From: Isosphaeraceae bacterium
Lineage (GTDB): Bacteria; Planctomycetota; Planctomycetia; Isosphaerales; Isosphaeraceae
Length of the DNA: 64,000 nt
Reading direction: 5' to 3'
Assembly: GCA_026004735.1 (NCBI GenBank)
Contig: BPJS01000001.1
Location: 4,172,859-4,236,858 of the forward strand
Position numbers and translations under genes: made by a program. This document shows, in pieces, positions 7,080-16,528 of the stretch. Positions within the stretch are counted from its first letter, which is position 1. Each line of letters starts with the position of its first letter. A model generated the notes under the pieces. It was not told the origin of the DNA. It saw only the letters and a program-made list of their open reading frames with translations, and did not search any database.

Positions 7080-10037
7080 ATGCCCCGTCGGTTGCTCACG
7101 ACGCTGGTGCTATGCGTTTGGCTTTTCGGTTCGTTGCCGGCTTGGGCCGATGAGTTCTTCGAGGCCGTTCGCCCCCTGCTGACCGGTCGATGCCTCGCCT
7201 GCCACGACTCGGAGACACGCAAGGGTGGTCTCGACCTGACCCGCCGCGCCACGTTGCTCTCGGGCGGAGACTCGGGACCGGCCTTCGAGTCCGCCGACCC
7301 AGCCGCCAGCCTTCTGCTCGAAAAGCTCGAGGCCGGCCAGATGCCCCCGAAGAATCCACTCTCCCCCGAGCAGGTCGCTGCGTTCCGCCGCTGGATCGCG
7401 GCCGGCGCCGTTTATGCCGTTGAACCTCTAGCGCCCGCCCGCGCAGGCCTCGACTGGTGGTCGTTCCAGCCGATCGCTCGGCCGACGCCCCCTGCTCTTT
7501 CGTCCGACTGGCTCCGCACGCCCATCGACGCCTTCGTCCTGGATCGCCTCCGGGCGGAAGGCTTGACACCCAACCCCGAGGCCGACCGCCGCACCCTGAT
7601 CCGCCGGGTCACCTTCGACCTCACCGGTCTGCCCCCCACGCCGGATGACGTCGCGGCCTTCGAGTCCGACCCGCGTCCCGACGCCTACGAACGCGTTGTC
7701 GACCGCCTGCTGGCCAGCCCGGCCTACGGCGAGCGCTGGGCGCGGCACTGGCTCGATGTCGTGCACTATGCCGACACACACGGTTATGACAAGGACAAGC
7801 GCCGCGACCATGCGTGGCCCTACCGGGATTACGTGATCCGGTCGCTGAATGCGGGCAAGCCTTACAGCCGGTTTGTGCGGGAGCAGATCGCCGGGGATGT
7901 GCTCGACCCGTCCAACCCCGACGCCGTCGTCGCCACCGGCTTTGTCGCGGCCGGCCCCTGGGACTTTGTCGGCCATGTTGAACTGGGCGAGGACACCATC
8001 GAGAAGCGGAAGACCCGCGCTCTGGATCGCGACGACATGGTCGCCAACACGATGTCCACCTTCACGAGCCTGACGGTCCACTGCGCCCGCTGCCACGACC
8101 ACAAGTTCGACCCCATTCCAACCCGCGACTATTACCGCCTCCAGGCCGTCTTCGCCGGCGTCGATCGCGGTGACCGATTGTACGCCAGCCCGGAGGCCGC
8201 CGCCCGCCACGCCGAGCTTTTAGCCCGCCGCGAGGCGGCCTTCGAGCGGCTCAAGGCTGTCAACCAGCGGATCGCATCGCTGACAAGCCCCGAGCTCCGC
8301 GACCTCGACGCCGAGATCGCCTCCCTGCGTGACGAACTGGGCCGGCTGCCGGAGTTCACGGGCCCTGCCAGCCCGACCAATGGCTACCACTCGGCCATCC
8401 ACTCCACCCCCGACGCGACCGCTTGGGTCCAGCTCGACCTAGGCCGGTCGCTCCCCATTCAGGAGATCCGCCTGTTCCCCGCGCGGCCTACCGACTTCCC
8501 GGATACGCCCGGCTTCGGCTTTCCCAAGCACTTTCGGGTCGAGGTCTCCGACGATGCCGAGTTCCACCGCCCGACTCTGATCCACCGGGAGTCCCGCCCT
8601 GACGGTCTGGAACAGGGCGACGAGCCTCTGGTGCTCCGCCCGGAGGAAATCACCGCCCGCTTTGTGCGGATCACGGCGACGCGCCTCTGGAAGCGGACCG
8701 GGGACTATGTGTTTGCCCTCGCGGAGTGCGAGGTGCTCTCCGATGGCGAGAACGTGGCGCGTCATGCGGCGATCACGGCCTTCGACACGATCGACGCCGG
8801 CCGCTGGCACACCCGCCACCTAGTCGATGGATTCGACAGCCGAACGGCCTTGCCCCCCGCAGCCGATCCGACCGCCGTACGTCGCTACGACCTGCTGGCC
8901 CGCATCCGCACGCTCGAGCCGCACCGAGCGGCGATTGCTGCCGCGCTGATGCCCGCCGACCTGCGCATCGAGGCAGCCCAAGCCCGGGACGACTTCAATC
9001 AGGCCGAGGCCGCCCTGGCCGCGCAGCCGCCGATCGATCAGGTCTACGCCCTTCTGAGCCACCAGCCGCGGACGATCCATGTCCTGAACCGCGGCGAAGT
9101 CGACCAGCCGCGTGAAGAGGCGACACCCGGAGCATTGACCGTCCTCGCCAACCTCGACCCCGACTTCTCGTCCACGGCATCCGGTCCCGAAGGCGCCCGT
9201 CGCGCGGCCTTAGCCGCATGGATCAGCCACCCGGACAACCCCCTGACCTGGCGTTCGATCGTCAACCGAGTCTGGCAGTATCACTTCGGCCGAGGACTCG
9301 TCGACACCCCGAACGACTTCGGCCGCAACGGCTCTCAGCCGACCCATCCCGAGTTGCTCGACTGGCTGGCCGTCGAACTGCGCGACGGCGATCAATCGCT
9401 CAAGTCGCTGCATCGGCTAATTGTGACCAGCGCGGTCTATCGGCAGAGCAGCGCACACAACGAACAGGCCGCAGCCGTCGACGCCGAGAATCGTTGGCTC
9501 TGGCGCCAGAATCGCCGCCGCCTCGAGGCCGAGGAGATCCGCGATGCGATGCTGGCCGTTTCGGGCTTACTTCGGCGTACGATGTATGGTCCCGGATTCG
9601 AAGTCTTCCGTTTCAAGGACGACCATTCGCCGACCTACGACCACGAGGACCGCGAGGCTAGCCTCCGCCCCACGGGGCACCGCCGCGCTGTCTACCGTTT
9701 CATCGTCCGAAGCGTCCCCAACCCTTGGATCGAATGCCTCGACGGCGCTGACCCCAATACGAGCGTCCCAACGCGGAATACCACGCTCACCGCGCTGCAG
9801 GCCCTGACGCTCCTCAACGACGCCTTCACGCTCCAGCAGGCCGAGGCGATGGCCGCATCGTTGGGCCCGGATTCGGTCCCGCTACAGGAGCGGATCGAGC
9901 GCGCGGTGATGCGGGCGCTGGGACGCCGACCCACCTCGACCGAGCACGCCGCGCTTACTCAATATGCAGAAACGCACGGTCTCCCGGCGGCCTGCCGGAT
10001 CTTGTTCAATTTGAACGAGTTTTTATTTGTTGACTAA
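7080..10037 (+). CDS. Planctomycete cytochrome-domain protein (PSCyt1-DUF1549-DUF1553)
   Basis: A 985-residue secreted protein. Signal peptide with probable cleavage after AWA (residue 23). A PSCyt1 domain follows with a haem c motif CLACH (Cys38, Cys41, His42) and a Met-Pro-Pro stretch (GQMPPKNPLSPEQ). DUF1549/PSCyt2 begins near residue 140 (PIDAFVLDRL) and contains a second CxxCH (CARCH, Cys335-His339). A discoidin-like insertion follows (WVQLDLGRSLPIQEIRLFPA, about 455-550). DUF1553/PSD1 is C-terminal (NRVWQYHFGRGLVDTPNDFG; LTALQALTLLNDAF). These proteins are nearly always encoded next to a DUF1501 protein, as here with a 1-nt overlap. Substrate unknown; a periplasmic redox or polysaccharide-related role is only conjecture. 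Confidence 0.93.
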   Translation: MPRRLLTTLVLCVWLFGSLPAWADEFFEAVRPLLTGRCLACHDSETRKGGLDLTRRATLLSGGDSGPAFESADPAASLLLEKLEAGQMPPKNPLSPEQVAAFRRWIAAGAVYAVEPLAPARAGLDWWSFQPIARPTPPALSSDWLRTPIDAFVLDRLRAEGLTPNPEADRRTLIRRVTFDLTGLPPTPDDVAAFESDPRPDAYERVVDRLLASPAYGERWARHWLDVVHYADTHGYDKDKRRDHAWPYRDYVIRSLNAGKPYSRFVREQIAGDVLDPSNPDAVVATGFVAAGPWDFVGHVELGEDTIEKRKTRALDRDDMVANTMSTFTSLTVHCARCHDHKFDPIPTRDYYRLQAVFAGVDRGDRLYASPEAAARHAELLARREAAFERLKAVNQRIASLTSPELRDLDAEIASLRDELGRLPEFTGPASPTNGYHSAIHSTPDATAWVQLDLGRSLPIQEIRLFPARPTDFPDTPGFGFPKHFRVEVSDDAEFHRPTLIHRESRPDGLEQGDEPLVLRPEEITARFVRITATRLWKRTGDYVFALAECEVLSDGENVARHAAITAFDTIDAGRWHTRHLVDGFDSRTALPPAADPTAVRRYDLLARIRTLEPHRAAIAAALMPADLRIEAAQARDDFNQAEAALAAQPPIDQVYALLSHQPRTIHVLNRGEVDQPREEATPGALTVLANLDPDFSSTASGPEGARRAALAAWISHPDNPLTWRSIVNRVWQYHFGRGLVDTPNDFGRNGSQPTHPELLDWLAVELRDGDQSLKSLHRLIVTSAVYRQSSAHNEQAAAVDAENRWLWRQNRRRLEAEEIRDAMLAVSGLLRRTMYGPGFEVFRFKDDHSPTYDHEDREASLRPTGHRRAVYRFIVRSVPNPWIECLDGADPNTSVPTRNTTLTALQALTLLNDAFTLQQAEAMAASLGPDSVPLQERIERAVMRALGRRPTSTEHAALTQYAETHGLPAACRILFNLNEFLFVD

Positions 10038-11521
10038 TGCGGCCCGGACAGTGGTCAGGTGGTGCGATGATGCCCGAGCGAACCAACGTGCGGCTGATCC
10101 CTCGGCGGGAGGCGTTATGGCAACTGGGCGGCGGACTAGGTGGCATCGCGCTGGCCCATCTGCTCGGCACGGAGGGACTGCTCGCTGACGACGCTGTGCC
10201 GCGTCCTCGGGCCGACCTCAACGGCGGCCTGCATCACCGGGCGCGGGCGACGCGCGTCGTCCAGCTCTTCATGTCTGGTGCCGCCAGTCAGTGCGATACG
10301 TTTGACTATAAGCCGCTACTGATCCGCAAGCACGGCGAACCGTTCGACCCTGGCGGCACGGTCGAGCTATTCCAAAGCAAACCCGGCGCCGTCATGAAAA
10401 GTCCCTGGGCCTGGCGCCAGCACGGCGAGTGTGGAAAGTGGGTGAGTGAGCTGTTGCCGCATCTGGCTGGCTGCGTCGATGAGATGGCGTTCCTGCCGGC
10501 GATGGTTTCGAAGTCGAACGTGCACGGACCGGCGACCTTCCTTCAGACCTGCGGCTTTGTCCGTCCCGGCTTCCCGTCGGTGGGGGCCTGGGTTGCGTAT
10601 GGGCTGGGGTCGCTCAATGAGAATCTCCCAACGTTTGTGGTCCTTCCCGATTCTCGGGGTTTTGCGCCCAATGGTCCGGCGAATTGGGGATCGGCGTTTT
10701 TGCCGGCTTCGACCCAGGGGACGATGATCAAGGCGACGGCCGACAATCCGATCTACGATCTGCATCCGCCGTCGGACAGTTTTGTGACGGCCGCCGCCGA
10801 CCGCGACGGTCGTGCCCTGCTGGCCAAACTCAACCGCGAGCACGCCGAAGATCGGCCCGGGGATTCGCGGCTCGAGGCCCGGATCGCCGCGTATGAATTG
10901 GCGGCTCGGCTCCAGACCAGCGCGCCGGAAGTGCTCGATTTGCGGGGCGAGTCGGCCGCGACCCGCGCTCTGTATGGGCTGGATGATCCGATCACGGCCG
11001 ACTTTGGCCGCAACTGCCTGATCGCCCGACGGCTTCTGGAGCGGGGCGTTCGGTTCGTGCAGGTCTGGTCGGGGGCCGACAACGGGTTCCCGCGGCGTAA
11101 TTGGGATAGCCACGAGGATCTGGCCCGCGACCACGGTGAGATGGGCCGGAGCATGGACAAGCCCGCCGCCGCCTTAATCCGCGACCTGAAGGCCCGCGGC
11201 CTGCTCGACGAGACGATCGTGCTCTGGACGACCGAGTTTGGCCGGATGCCGTGCAGCCAGGGCGGCGCCGGCCGCGACCACAACCCCGACGCCTTCACCA
11301 ACTGGCTCGCCGGCGGCGGCATCAAGGGCGGCGTCACCCACGGCGCTAGCGACGAATGGTCGTTCCGCGCCGTCGAGAACATCACCTATGGCTACGACGT
11401 GCACGCGACCATTCTGCACCTTCTCGGCATCGACCACGAGCGGCTGACCTACCGCCACGACGGCATCGGCCGCCGGCTGACCGACGTGCATGGACGGGTG
11501 ATCCGCGAGATCTTGGCGTAG
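10037..11521 (+). CDS. DUF1501 family protein
   Basis: A 494-residue protein of the planctomycete DUF1501 family, which belongs to the alkaline phosphatase/sulfatase-like fold group but has no proven activity. The N-terminus RREALWQLGGGLGGIALAHLL looks like a Tat signal. Conserved stretches include VVQLFMSGAASQCDTFDYKP, ARRLLERGVRFVQVW, and near the C-terminus LLDETIVLWTTEFGRMP followed by GRDHNPDAFTNWLAGGG. The ATG at 10037 overlaps the upstream stop (TAATG), implying translational coupling. ATG 10067 or 10070, preceded by CAGGTGGT, is an equally possible start and leaves the Tat signal intact. It forms an operon with the DUF1549/1553 gene. Confidence 0.92.
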   Translation: MRPGQWSGGAMMPERTNVRLIPRREALWQLGGGLGGIALAHLLGTEGLLADDAVPRPRADLNGGLHHRARATRVVQLFMSGAASQCDTFDYKPLLIRKHGEPFDPGGTVELFQSKPGAVMKSPWAWRQHGECGKWVSELLPHLAGCVDEMAFLPAMVSKSNVHGPATFLQTCGFVRPGFPSVGAWVAYGLGSLNENLPTFVVLPDSRGFAPNGPANWGSAFLPASTQGTMIKATADNPIYDLHPPSDSFVTAAADRDGRALLAKLNREHAEDRPGDSRLEARIAAYELAARLQTSAPEVLDLRGESAATRALYGLDDPITADFGRNCLIARRLLERGVRFVQVWSGADNGFPRRNWDSHEDLARDHGEMGRSMDKPAAALIRDLKARGLLDETIVLWTTEFGRMPCSQGGAGRDHNPDAFTNWLAGGGIKGGVTHGASDEWSFRAVENITYGYDVHATILHLLGIDHERLTYRHDGIGRRLTDVHGRVIREILA

Positions 11522-11697
11522 CTGCCTGAGGGCGAGGAACAGCGCTGGGCGGATGGCGATCCTTGACCACGATGGGCGGAGTCGCCAAGCGGGATCGCCG
11601 GTCCGAATCGGCCGGTCTGAGGGATTGTGGCGGCTGGGGCCGGTCCGAGTGAGGCCAGCGTCGCCCCTGAACCGGCGGTGCCGGGCGGTGTCCGATC

Positions 11698-11706
11698 TGA
11701 TATTCT
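11698..11706 (+). promoter_or_regulatory. Extended -10 promoter for the his operon
   Basis: TG at 11698-11699, one base, then TATTCT at 11701-11706 (4 of 6 to TATAAT), i.e. a TGN-extended -10 with no recognisable -35. It would start transcription about 40 nt before the hisS ATG. A similar element precedes proS. Confidence 0.38.
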
Positions 11707-11751
11707 GGGGCGACGTGATTCTTGTGGTGTTGGACTGGAACCGCCGCATCG

Positions 11752-13107
11752 ATGATTGATCCTCGTGTCGCCAGTGGATTGCGCGACCTGACGCCGGCCC
11801 AGGCGTTGCGTCGTGAGCGGATGCTTGCCCGGTTTCGGGACGTTTTTGCGCGGTATGGCTACTTGCCAATCGAAACGCCCCATATCGAGCGGATGGAGGT
11901 TTTGACGGGCAAGGGTGCGGGGTCGGAGGAGGTGTTGCGTCAGATCTTCGAGGTGACCAACAAGGGGGGGACGCCCGGCGAGCTGGCGTTGCGGTTTGAT
12001 CTGACCGTGCCGCTGGCGCGGTTTGTCGCGCGGCACGTGGAGCAGCTCGGAACGCCGTTTAAGCGGTACGCGATGGGGGCGGTTTTTCGGGGCGAGCGCC
12101 CTGCGAAGGGTCGGTTTCGCGAGTTCACTCAGTGCGATTTTGACACGGTCGGCTCGGAGAGTGTTGTGGCCGACGCCGAGACCGTTCAGGTCGTTCACGA
12201 CGCTCTGGCGGCGATCGACGCGCCAGCCTTCACGATCCACCTGAACGATCGGCGAATCCTGGACGGGCTTTTGGAGACCCTGGGAATCAGTGATCGCAAG
12301 GCGGCTGTGCTCCGAGCGCTGGACAAGCTGTCTAAGGCGGGGCGCGAAGCGGTCGCCTCGGAACTGGGCCAGGCGACCGGCGCCGGGCTGTCGGCCGAAG
12401 CGATCGGGCGGGTGTTGGAGGTCGCCGAACGGGGCCGCGGCGAACCGGATGAAGTGCTCGGGCGAGCCGGGGAATGGTTCGGCTCAAGTCCGACCGCAGC
12501 GCAGGGGCTATCGCAACTGCGTCGGGTCGTCGATCTGGTCGCGGCCGGAGGCGTCGAGCGGGCGCGGATCCGGCTCGATCTTGGGCTGGCGCGAGGTCTC
12601 GACTATTACACCGGGATCGTGCTTGAGACGACGATCGACGGACTGGAGCGGATGGGTAGCGTGGCCTCAGGCGGGCGATACGACAATCTGGCCAGTCTCT
12701 TTACCAGCCGCCGGCTTCCGGGCGTTGGGGCCTCGATCGGTCTGGACCGGCTGCTGGCAGTGCTCGAGGAGGCGGGAGCGACGCCGGCGGCGGATGGGAC
12801 CGTTCCGGTGCTCGTGACTTTATTTCCGGGCGTCGAGCCGGAGATCGCCCTTCGGCTGGCGGCACGGTTGCGGTCGGCCGGCATCGGCGCGGAGGTTTTC
12901 CCGGACCCGATCACGGTCGGCAAGCAGTTGGCCTATGGCTCGAACCGGGGCCATCGGTTGGGCGTCATTGTCGGGCCCGATGAGCGGGAGCGTCAGGTCT
13001 TCAACCTGAGGGATCTGACGACACGGGTGGAGCGGCGGGGACTGGCTTGGGAGGCGGTCGTGTCCGAGGTTCGGGCCGCGTTGGACGCGGGGGCAGTGCG
13101 GCCATGA
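11752..13107 (+). CDS. hisS: Histidyl-tRNA synthetase
   Basis: A class II aminoacyl-tRNA synthetase charging tRNA-His in the cytoplasm; 451 residues, normal for the family. Seen: the N-terminal GLRDLTPAQALRRERML region, motif 2 MGAVFRGERPAKGRFREFTQ, the His-specific LGLARGLDYYTG (HisA motif), motif 3 VGASIGLDRLLAVL, and an anticodon-binding domain from about residue 355. ATG 11752 is chosen because the family N-terminus begins there; the in-frame upstream ATG adds ten residues unlike the family. The stop overlaps the next ATG (ATGA), so the next gene is translationally coupled. Confidence 0.96.
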   Translation: MIDPRVASGLRDLTPAQALRRERMLARFRDVFARYGYLPIETPHIERMEVLTGKGAGSEEVLRQIFEVTNKGGTPGELALRFDLTVPLARFVARHVEQLGTPFKRYAMGAVFRGERPAKGRFREFTQCDFDTVGSESVVADAETVQVVHDALAAIDAPAFTIHLNDRRILDGLLETLGISDRKAAVLRALDKLSKAGREAVASELGQATGAGLSAEAIGRVLEVAERGRGEPDEVLGRAGEWFGSSPTAAQGLSQLRRVVDLVAAGGVERARIRLDLGLARGLDYYTGIVLETTIDGLERMGSVASGGRYDNLASLFTSRRLPGVGASIGLDRLLAVLEEAGATPAADGTVPVLVTLFPGVEPEIALRLAARLRSAGIGAEVFPDPITVGKQLAYGSNRGHRLGVIVGPDERERQVFNLRDLTTRVERRGLAWEAVVSEVRAALDAGAVRP

Positions 13108-14288
13108 GCCTTGAAAGCCGCATCGAAACCGTGCGGGGGACCCGGGACTGGCTGGTCGAGGAGTACGCCCGGCTGCGCGAGGTCGAGTCGCGGCTGCTCG
13201 AACACTTCGCGGCGGCGGGCTACCGGCCGGTGCGAACGCCGGTGCTCGAGTACGCGGCGCTCCACGAGCGTAAGAGCGGCGCGGGGATTGTCGCCAAGCT
13301 CGACGAGCTGAGCGATGATCGGGCGGGACGGATCTGCCTGCGACCGGAACTGACCGCCGGGATCGTTCGGGCCTATGCGGCGGCGCCGGAGTGTCCGCCG
13401 CTGCCGTGGCGCGTCAGTGCTTCGGGGGTGGTCTTCCGCCACGAATCGCCCCGACCCGGATTTGACCGCGAGTTTACCCAGGTCGGGGTGGAACGGATCG
13501 GGGACGGCGGGCCGGAGGCAGATGCGGAGCTGATCTGGCTGGCCGACTCCGCAGTGCGGATGCTGGGCGTTCGGGGGGCCTCGTTGCGCGTCGGACACGT
13601 GGGGCTGCTCCTGGAGATGCTCGAGCGATCGGGGCTGCCTGAGAGCATCCGGGTGGCGCTGGTCGACGTGATCAGCGAGGCGGCTGCCGAAGGACGTGAC
13701 GTCGACGCGGTCGAGACGGCCATCGAGCGGCTGTCGGCCTGGCTGCTTGGCGTCGCGGGCAGGGACGGCGCGGGTGTGCCGCCTCCGGCCGAGGCGTTTG
13801 ATCGGCTGTACCGCCACCTGGTGGCCGACGTGACCGGCCGGAGGAGCGCCGAAGAGATCGTGGCGCGACTTCGTCGCAAGTGGGAGCTTTCGCTGGGACT
13901 ACGCGAGGTCCTGGCGCGGCTCAGCGCCCGCGTGCACGAATTGGCCGGATTGCGGGGGCCGGCGGTCACGGTCGCCGATCGGCTGCGAGCGGATTTTGAT
14001 GATTTGGCACCGCATTCGGTCAGCGAGCTGGTGGAAATGCTCTCGCTTTTGGATGATCGCGGGGTCGATTTGTCGCGTTTGCGGCTGGATATGGGGTTTG
14101 GGCGAGGGTTGGGGTTTTACACCCAGATGATCTTCGAAATCCAAGTGTCCGGACGGACCGGTCCGATCGACGTCGGCGGCGGCGGGCGTTACGACGGATT
14201 GGCGCGGGTTTATGGAAGCGACCGGGACGATCGGGGGGCCGGTTTTGCGCTGGGGCTAGAACGGTTGGTGGCTTATCTCAGCTCGTGA
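13104..14288 (+). CDS. hisZ: HisZ-like ATP phosphoribosyltransferase regulatory subunit (HisRS paralogue)
   Basis: A 394-residue paralogue of the HisRS catalytic core that lacks the C-terminal anticodon-binding domain, the hallmark of HisZ, which activates and feedback-regulates HisG. Motif 2-like residues remain (CLRPELTAGIVRAY; GVVFRHESPRPGFDREFTQ). The His-specific motif has changed from RGLDYY to RGLGFYTQ, and motif 3 keeps GAGFALGLERLVAYL. That Asp loss argues against tRNA charging. It starts at the ATGA overlap with hisS, and hisG follows two bases after the stop; this context supports HisZ over a second synthetase. The hisS-hisZ adjacency looks like a tandem duplication with divergence (inference). 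Confidence 0.8.
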   Translation: MSLESRIETVRGTRDWLVEEYARLREVESRLLEHFAAAGYRPVRTPVLEYAALHERKSGAGIVAKLDELSDDRAGRICLRPELTAGIVRAYAAAPECPPLPWRVSASGVVFRHESPRPGFDREFTQVGVERIGDGGPEADAELIWLADSAVRMLGVRGASLRVGHVGLLLEMLERSGLPESIRVALVDVISEAAAEGRDVDAVETAIERLSAWLLGVAGRDGAGVPPPAEAFDRLYRHLVADVTGRRSAEEIVARLRRKWELSLGLREVLARLSARVHELAGLRGPAVTVADRLRADFDDLAPHSVSELVEMLSLLDDRGVDLSRLRLDMGFGRGLGFYTQMIFEIQVSGRTGPIDVGGGGRYDGLARVYGSDRDDRGAGFALGLERLVAYLSS

Positions 14289-14290
14289 TT

Positions 14291-15313
14291 ATGAACCGCG
14301 TCGACACAATCCGCCTGGCGCTGCCGTCGAAGGGCCATCTCTCGCAAGGGAGTCTGGAGTTGCTCCAGGCGGCCGGATACCGGGTTCGCCGGGCCAGCGA
14401 GCGGCACTATGAGGCGTCGATCACCGGGCATCCGCGGTTTCATGTCGTTTTTATGCGCCCGGGGGATATTGTCGTTCAGGTTCAGGAAGGGCGTTGCCAG
14501 CTCGGCATGACGGGCCTGGACGTCTACGCCGAGCATGACGACGGGGCGGGCCGGACCGTGGTGGTGGCCCCCGACCTGGGCTATGGCGGCTGTCGTCTTG
14601 TGGTGGCTGTTCCGGAAAGCTGGGTGGACATCGATCATTTGCTGGATCTGGTCGATCTGACGGCGGAGTTCAAGGCGGCGGGGCGGACCTTGCGGGTCTC
14701 GACCAAGTATCCCAATCTGGTGCGGAGTCATTTTCGGCGTTGGGGGATCTACTATTACGAAATCGTGGCCAGCGACGGAGCGCTGGAGCTTCATCCGAGC
14801 CTGGGGATCGCGGATCTGATCGTCGATCTGACCAGTTCGGGGACGACGCTCAAGGAGCATCGCTTGAGGGAGATCGAGGCGGGCACGGTGCTGGAATCGG
14901 CGGCCTGCCTGGTGGGGCACCGGGCCAGCCTGGATGCCCTGGTTCGCGAGGGGGAGGCCAATCCGCTGGCGCGGTTGCTCGATGCGCTTGATGGGGTGCG
15001 GTCGGCGGAGGGGTGGTCGCATCTGGAGGTGGTCGGTCACCTGCGGGATCCGGGGAGGTCGGCCGCGGAGGTGGCCGAGTGTGTTCGGCGTGGGGGTGGG
15101 CAGCATGTCTGCCATGGCGAAGTCTGGGGTGAAGGGGGTCGCCCGGGATGGCGTGTGACGGCGCTCGTACCCGCGCAGGAGGTCGCCGCCCTGCGGCGGC
15201 CGCTGCTGGCTCTGGGAGCGACCCGGATCGTCGCGCTTCCGCCCCAGTCCCTCTTTGACACCGATGAACCGTCGACCTACGACCGGCTGAAGGAGACGCT
15301 GGCCGGTTCCTAG
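14291..15313 (+). CDS. hisG: ATP phosphoribosyltransferase, long form
   Basis: First enzyme of histidine synthesis: ATP + PRPP to phosphoribosyl-ATP. 340 residues. The catalytic domain shows LGMTGLDVYAEHDD (about 74-87) and the PRPP loop LIVDLTSSGTTLKEH (about 177-191). Beyond about residue 215 there is a C-terminal region of some 120 residues ending in GWRVTALVPAQEVAAL...LGATRIVALP, which resembles the HisG_C regulatory (ACT-like) domain of long-form enzymes. Short-form HisG proteins that need HisZ are only about 210 residues, so this gene next to hisZ is an unusual combination. ATG 14291 is chosen; the GTG at 14285 overlapping hisZ is the alternative. Confidence 0.9.
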   Translation: MNRVDTIRLALPSKGHLSQGSLELLQAAGYRVRRASERHYEASITGHPRFHVVFMRPGDIVVQVQEGRCQLGMTGLDVYAEHDDGAGRTVVVAPDLGYGGCRLVVAVPESWVDIDHLLDLVDLTAEFKAAGRTLRVSTKYPNLVRSHFRRWGIYYYEIVASDGALELHPSLGIADLIVDLTSSGTTLKEHRLREIEAGTVLESAACLVGHRASLDALVREGEANPLARLLDALDGVRSAEGWSHLEVVGHLRDPGRSAAEVAECVRRGGGQHVCHGEVWGEGGRPGWRVTALVPAQEVAALRRPLLALGATRIVALPPQSLFDTDEPSTYDRLKETLAGS

Positions 15314-15327
15314 GACGGGAGGCCGCG

Positions 15328-16470
15328 ATGGAGGTCATCGAGGCGCGCAACGTGGTGGTCGGGGCCGGGGTCGTGGGAGCCGCAGCGGCCTATCATCTGG
15401 CACGCCGTGGGGAGGCGGTCTTGCTGGTCGAACAATTCGGCCTAGGACACACGCGGGGCAGCTCGCACGGCGCGACTCGGATCATCCGCCATTCGTACGC
15501 CGACCCGAACTACGCCCGGCTCATGCCACGGGTTTACCAACTTTGGCACGCGCTTGAGGCTCAGTCGGCCACGCCGCTGCTGACCCGGACCGGAGGGATC
15601 AGCGTCTCGCCGCCGGGCGTTCCCTACGCCGAGCTTGTTGAGGCAGCGCTCGTCGAGCTTGGAGTTCCCGCCCAGCGGCTGAGCGCCGAGGCCTGGAATC
15701 AGCGCCACCCGCGATTTGCCGTGCCTAGCGGCAGTACGGTCGTTTTCGAGCCTGATGTGGGGATTCTGGCTGCGGGGCGTTGTGTTCACGTCCTGCTCCA
15801 CGAGGCGGAGCGTCACGGGGCTTGCATCCAACCCAACACGCCGATCGACCGGATCGAGCTGGAGACGTCGGGAGTGGCCCTTCTTGGGAAAGGGCTGCGC
15901 ATTCAGGCGGATCGCGCGATCGTCGCGGCCGGCTCCTGGATCCCGATCCTCCTGCCAGCCTTGGCGCAGGTCCTGACGCCGACACGTCAGCGTGTGGTCT
16001 ATCTTGGGACGGCTGATCCGGGCTACGGTGTCGGCCGCTTGCCGGTCTTCATCTGGATCGGCGCCCGGGAGGAGCAGGCGTATTACGGGATGCCGGACCT
16101 GGACGGGCGGGGAGTCAAGATGGGCCGGCATCACGGCCCGGCCACCAATCCCAACCAGGCCGACGAACGGGTGGACGAGGCCTACGTCGACGAGCTCCGC
16201 GGATTCCTCCGCGGCTTTCTTCCGGAATTGGCGGAGGCGCCGTTGGCAGCGACCGAGACCTGCCTGTACACGATGGCTCCAGGTGAGGAATTCCTGGTTG
16301 GGGCCTGGCCGGGGCGATCCGACCTGTTGGTCGCCGCGGCGTGCAGCGGGCACGGTTTCAAATTCGGAATCCTGGTCGGTGAGGTCCTGGCCGATCTGGC
16401 GACTGGCCAGACACCGATGGCCGGAACGGAGCGCTGGGGAGCCACACTGGCGGGATTCCTTCAGGGCTGA
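15328..16470 (+). CDS. Monomeric sarcosine oxidase / N-methyltryptophan oxidase-family flavoenzyme
   Basis: A 380-residue FAD-dependent amine oxidase of the MSOX/MTOX family. The N-terminal dinucleotide-binding fold is VVVGAGVVGAAAAYHLARRG (about 9-28), followed by the family's RGSSHGATRIIRHSY block. Cys312 in TETCLYTMAPGEEF lines up with the cysteine that binds FAD covalently in MSOX, and CSGHGFKF follows as in that family. The reaction would be oxidative demethylation of an N-methyl amino acid giving formaldehyde and hydrogen peroxide. The real substrate cannot be told from sequence. It lies 14 nt after hisG on the same strand, so it may be read through from the his operon. Confidence 0.87.
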   Translation: MEVIEARNVVVGAGVVGAAAAYHLARRGEAVLLVEQFGLGHTRGSSHGATRIIRHSYADPNYARLMPRVYQLWHALEAQSATPLLTRTGGISVSPPGVPYAELVEAALVELGVPAQRLSAEAWNQRHPRFAVPSGSTVVFEPDVGILAAGRCVHVLLHEAERHGACIQPNTPIDRIELETSGVALLGKGLRIQADRAIVAAGSWIPILLPALAQVLTPTRQRVVYLGTADPGYGVGRLPVFIWIGAREEQAYYGMPDLDGRGVKMGRHHGPATNPNQADERVDEAYVDELRGFLRGFLPELAEAPLAATETCLYTMAPGEEFLVGAWPGRSDLLVAAACSGHGFKFGILVGEVLADLATGQTPMAGTERWGATLAGFLQG

Positions 16471-16528
16471 TTCAAACACCTCGCATAGATCACGGCCGGG
16501 CCGTTAGGAGAGCTCGGTCGCGCGATCG

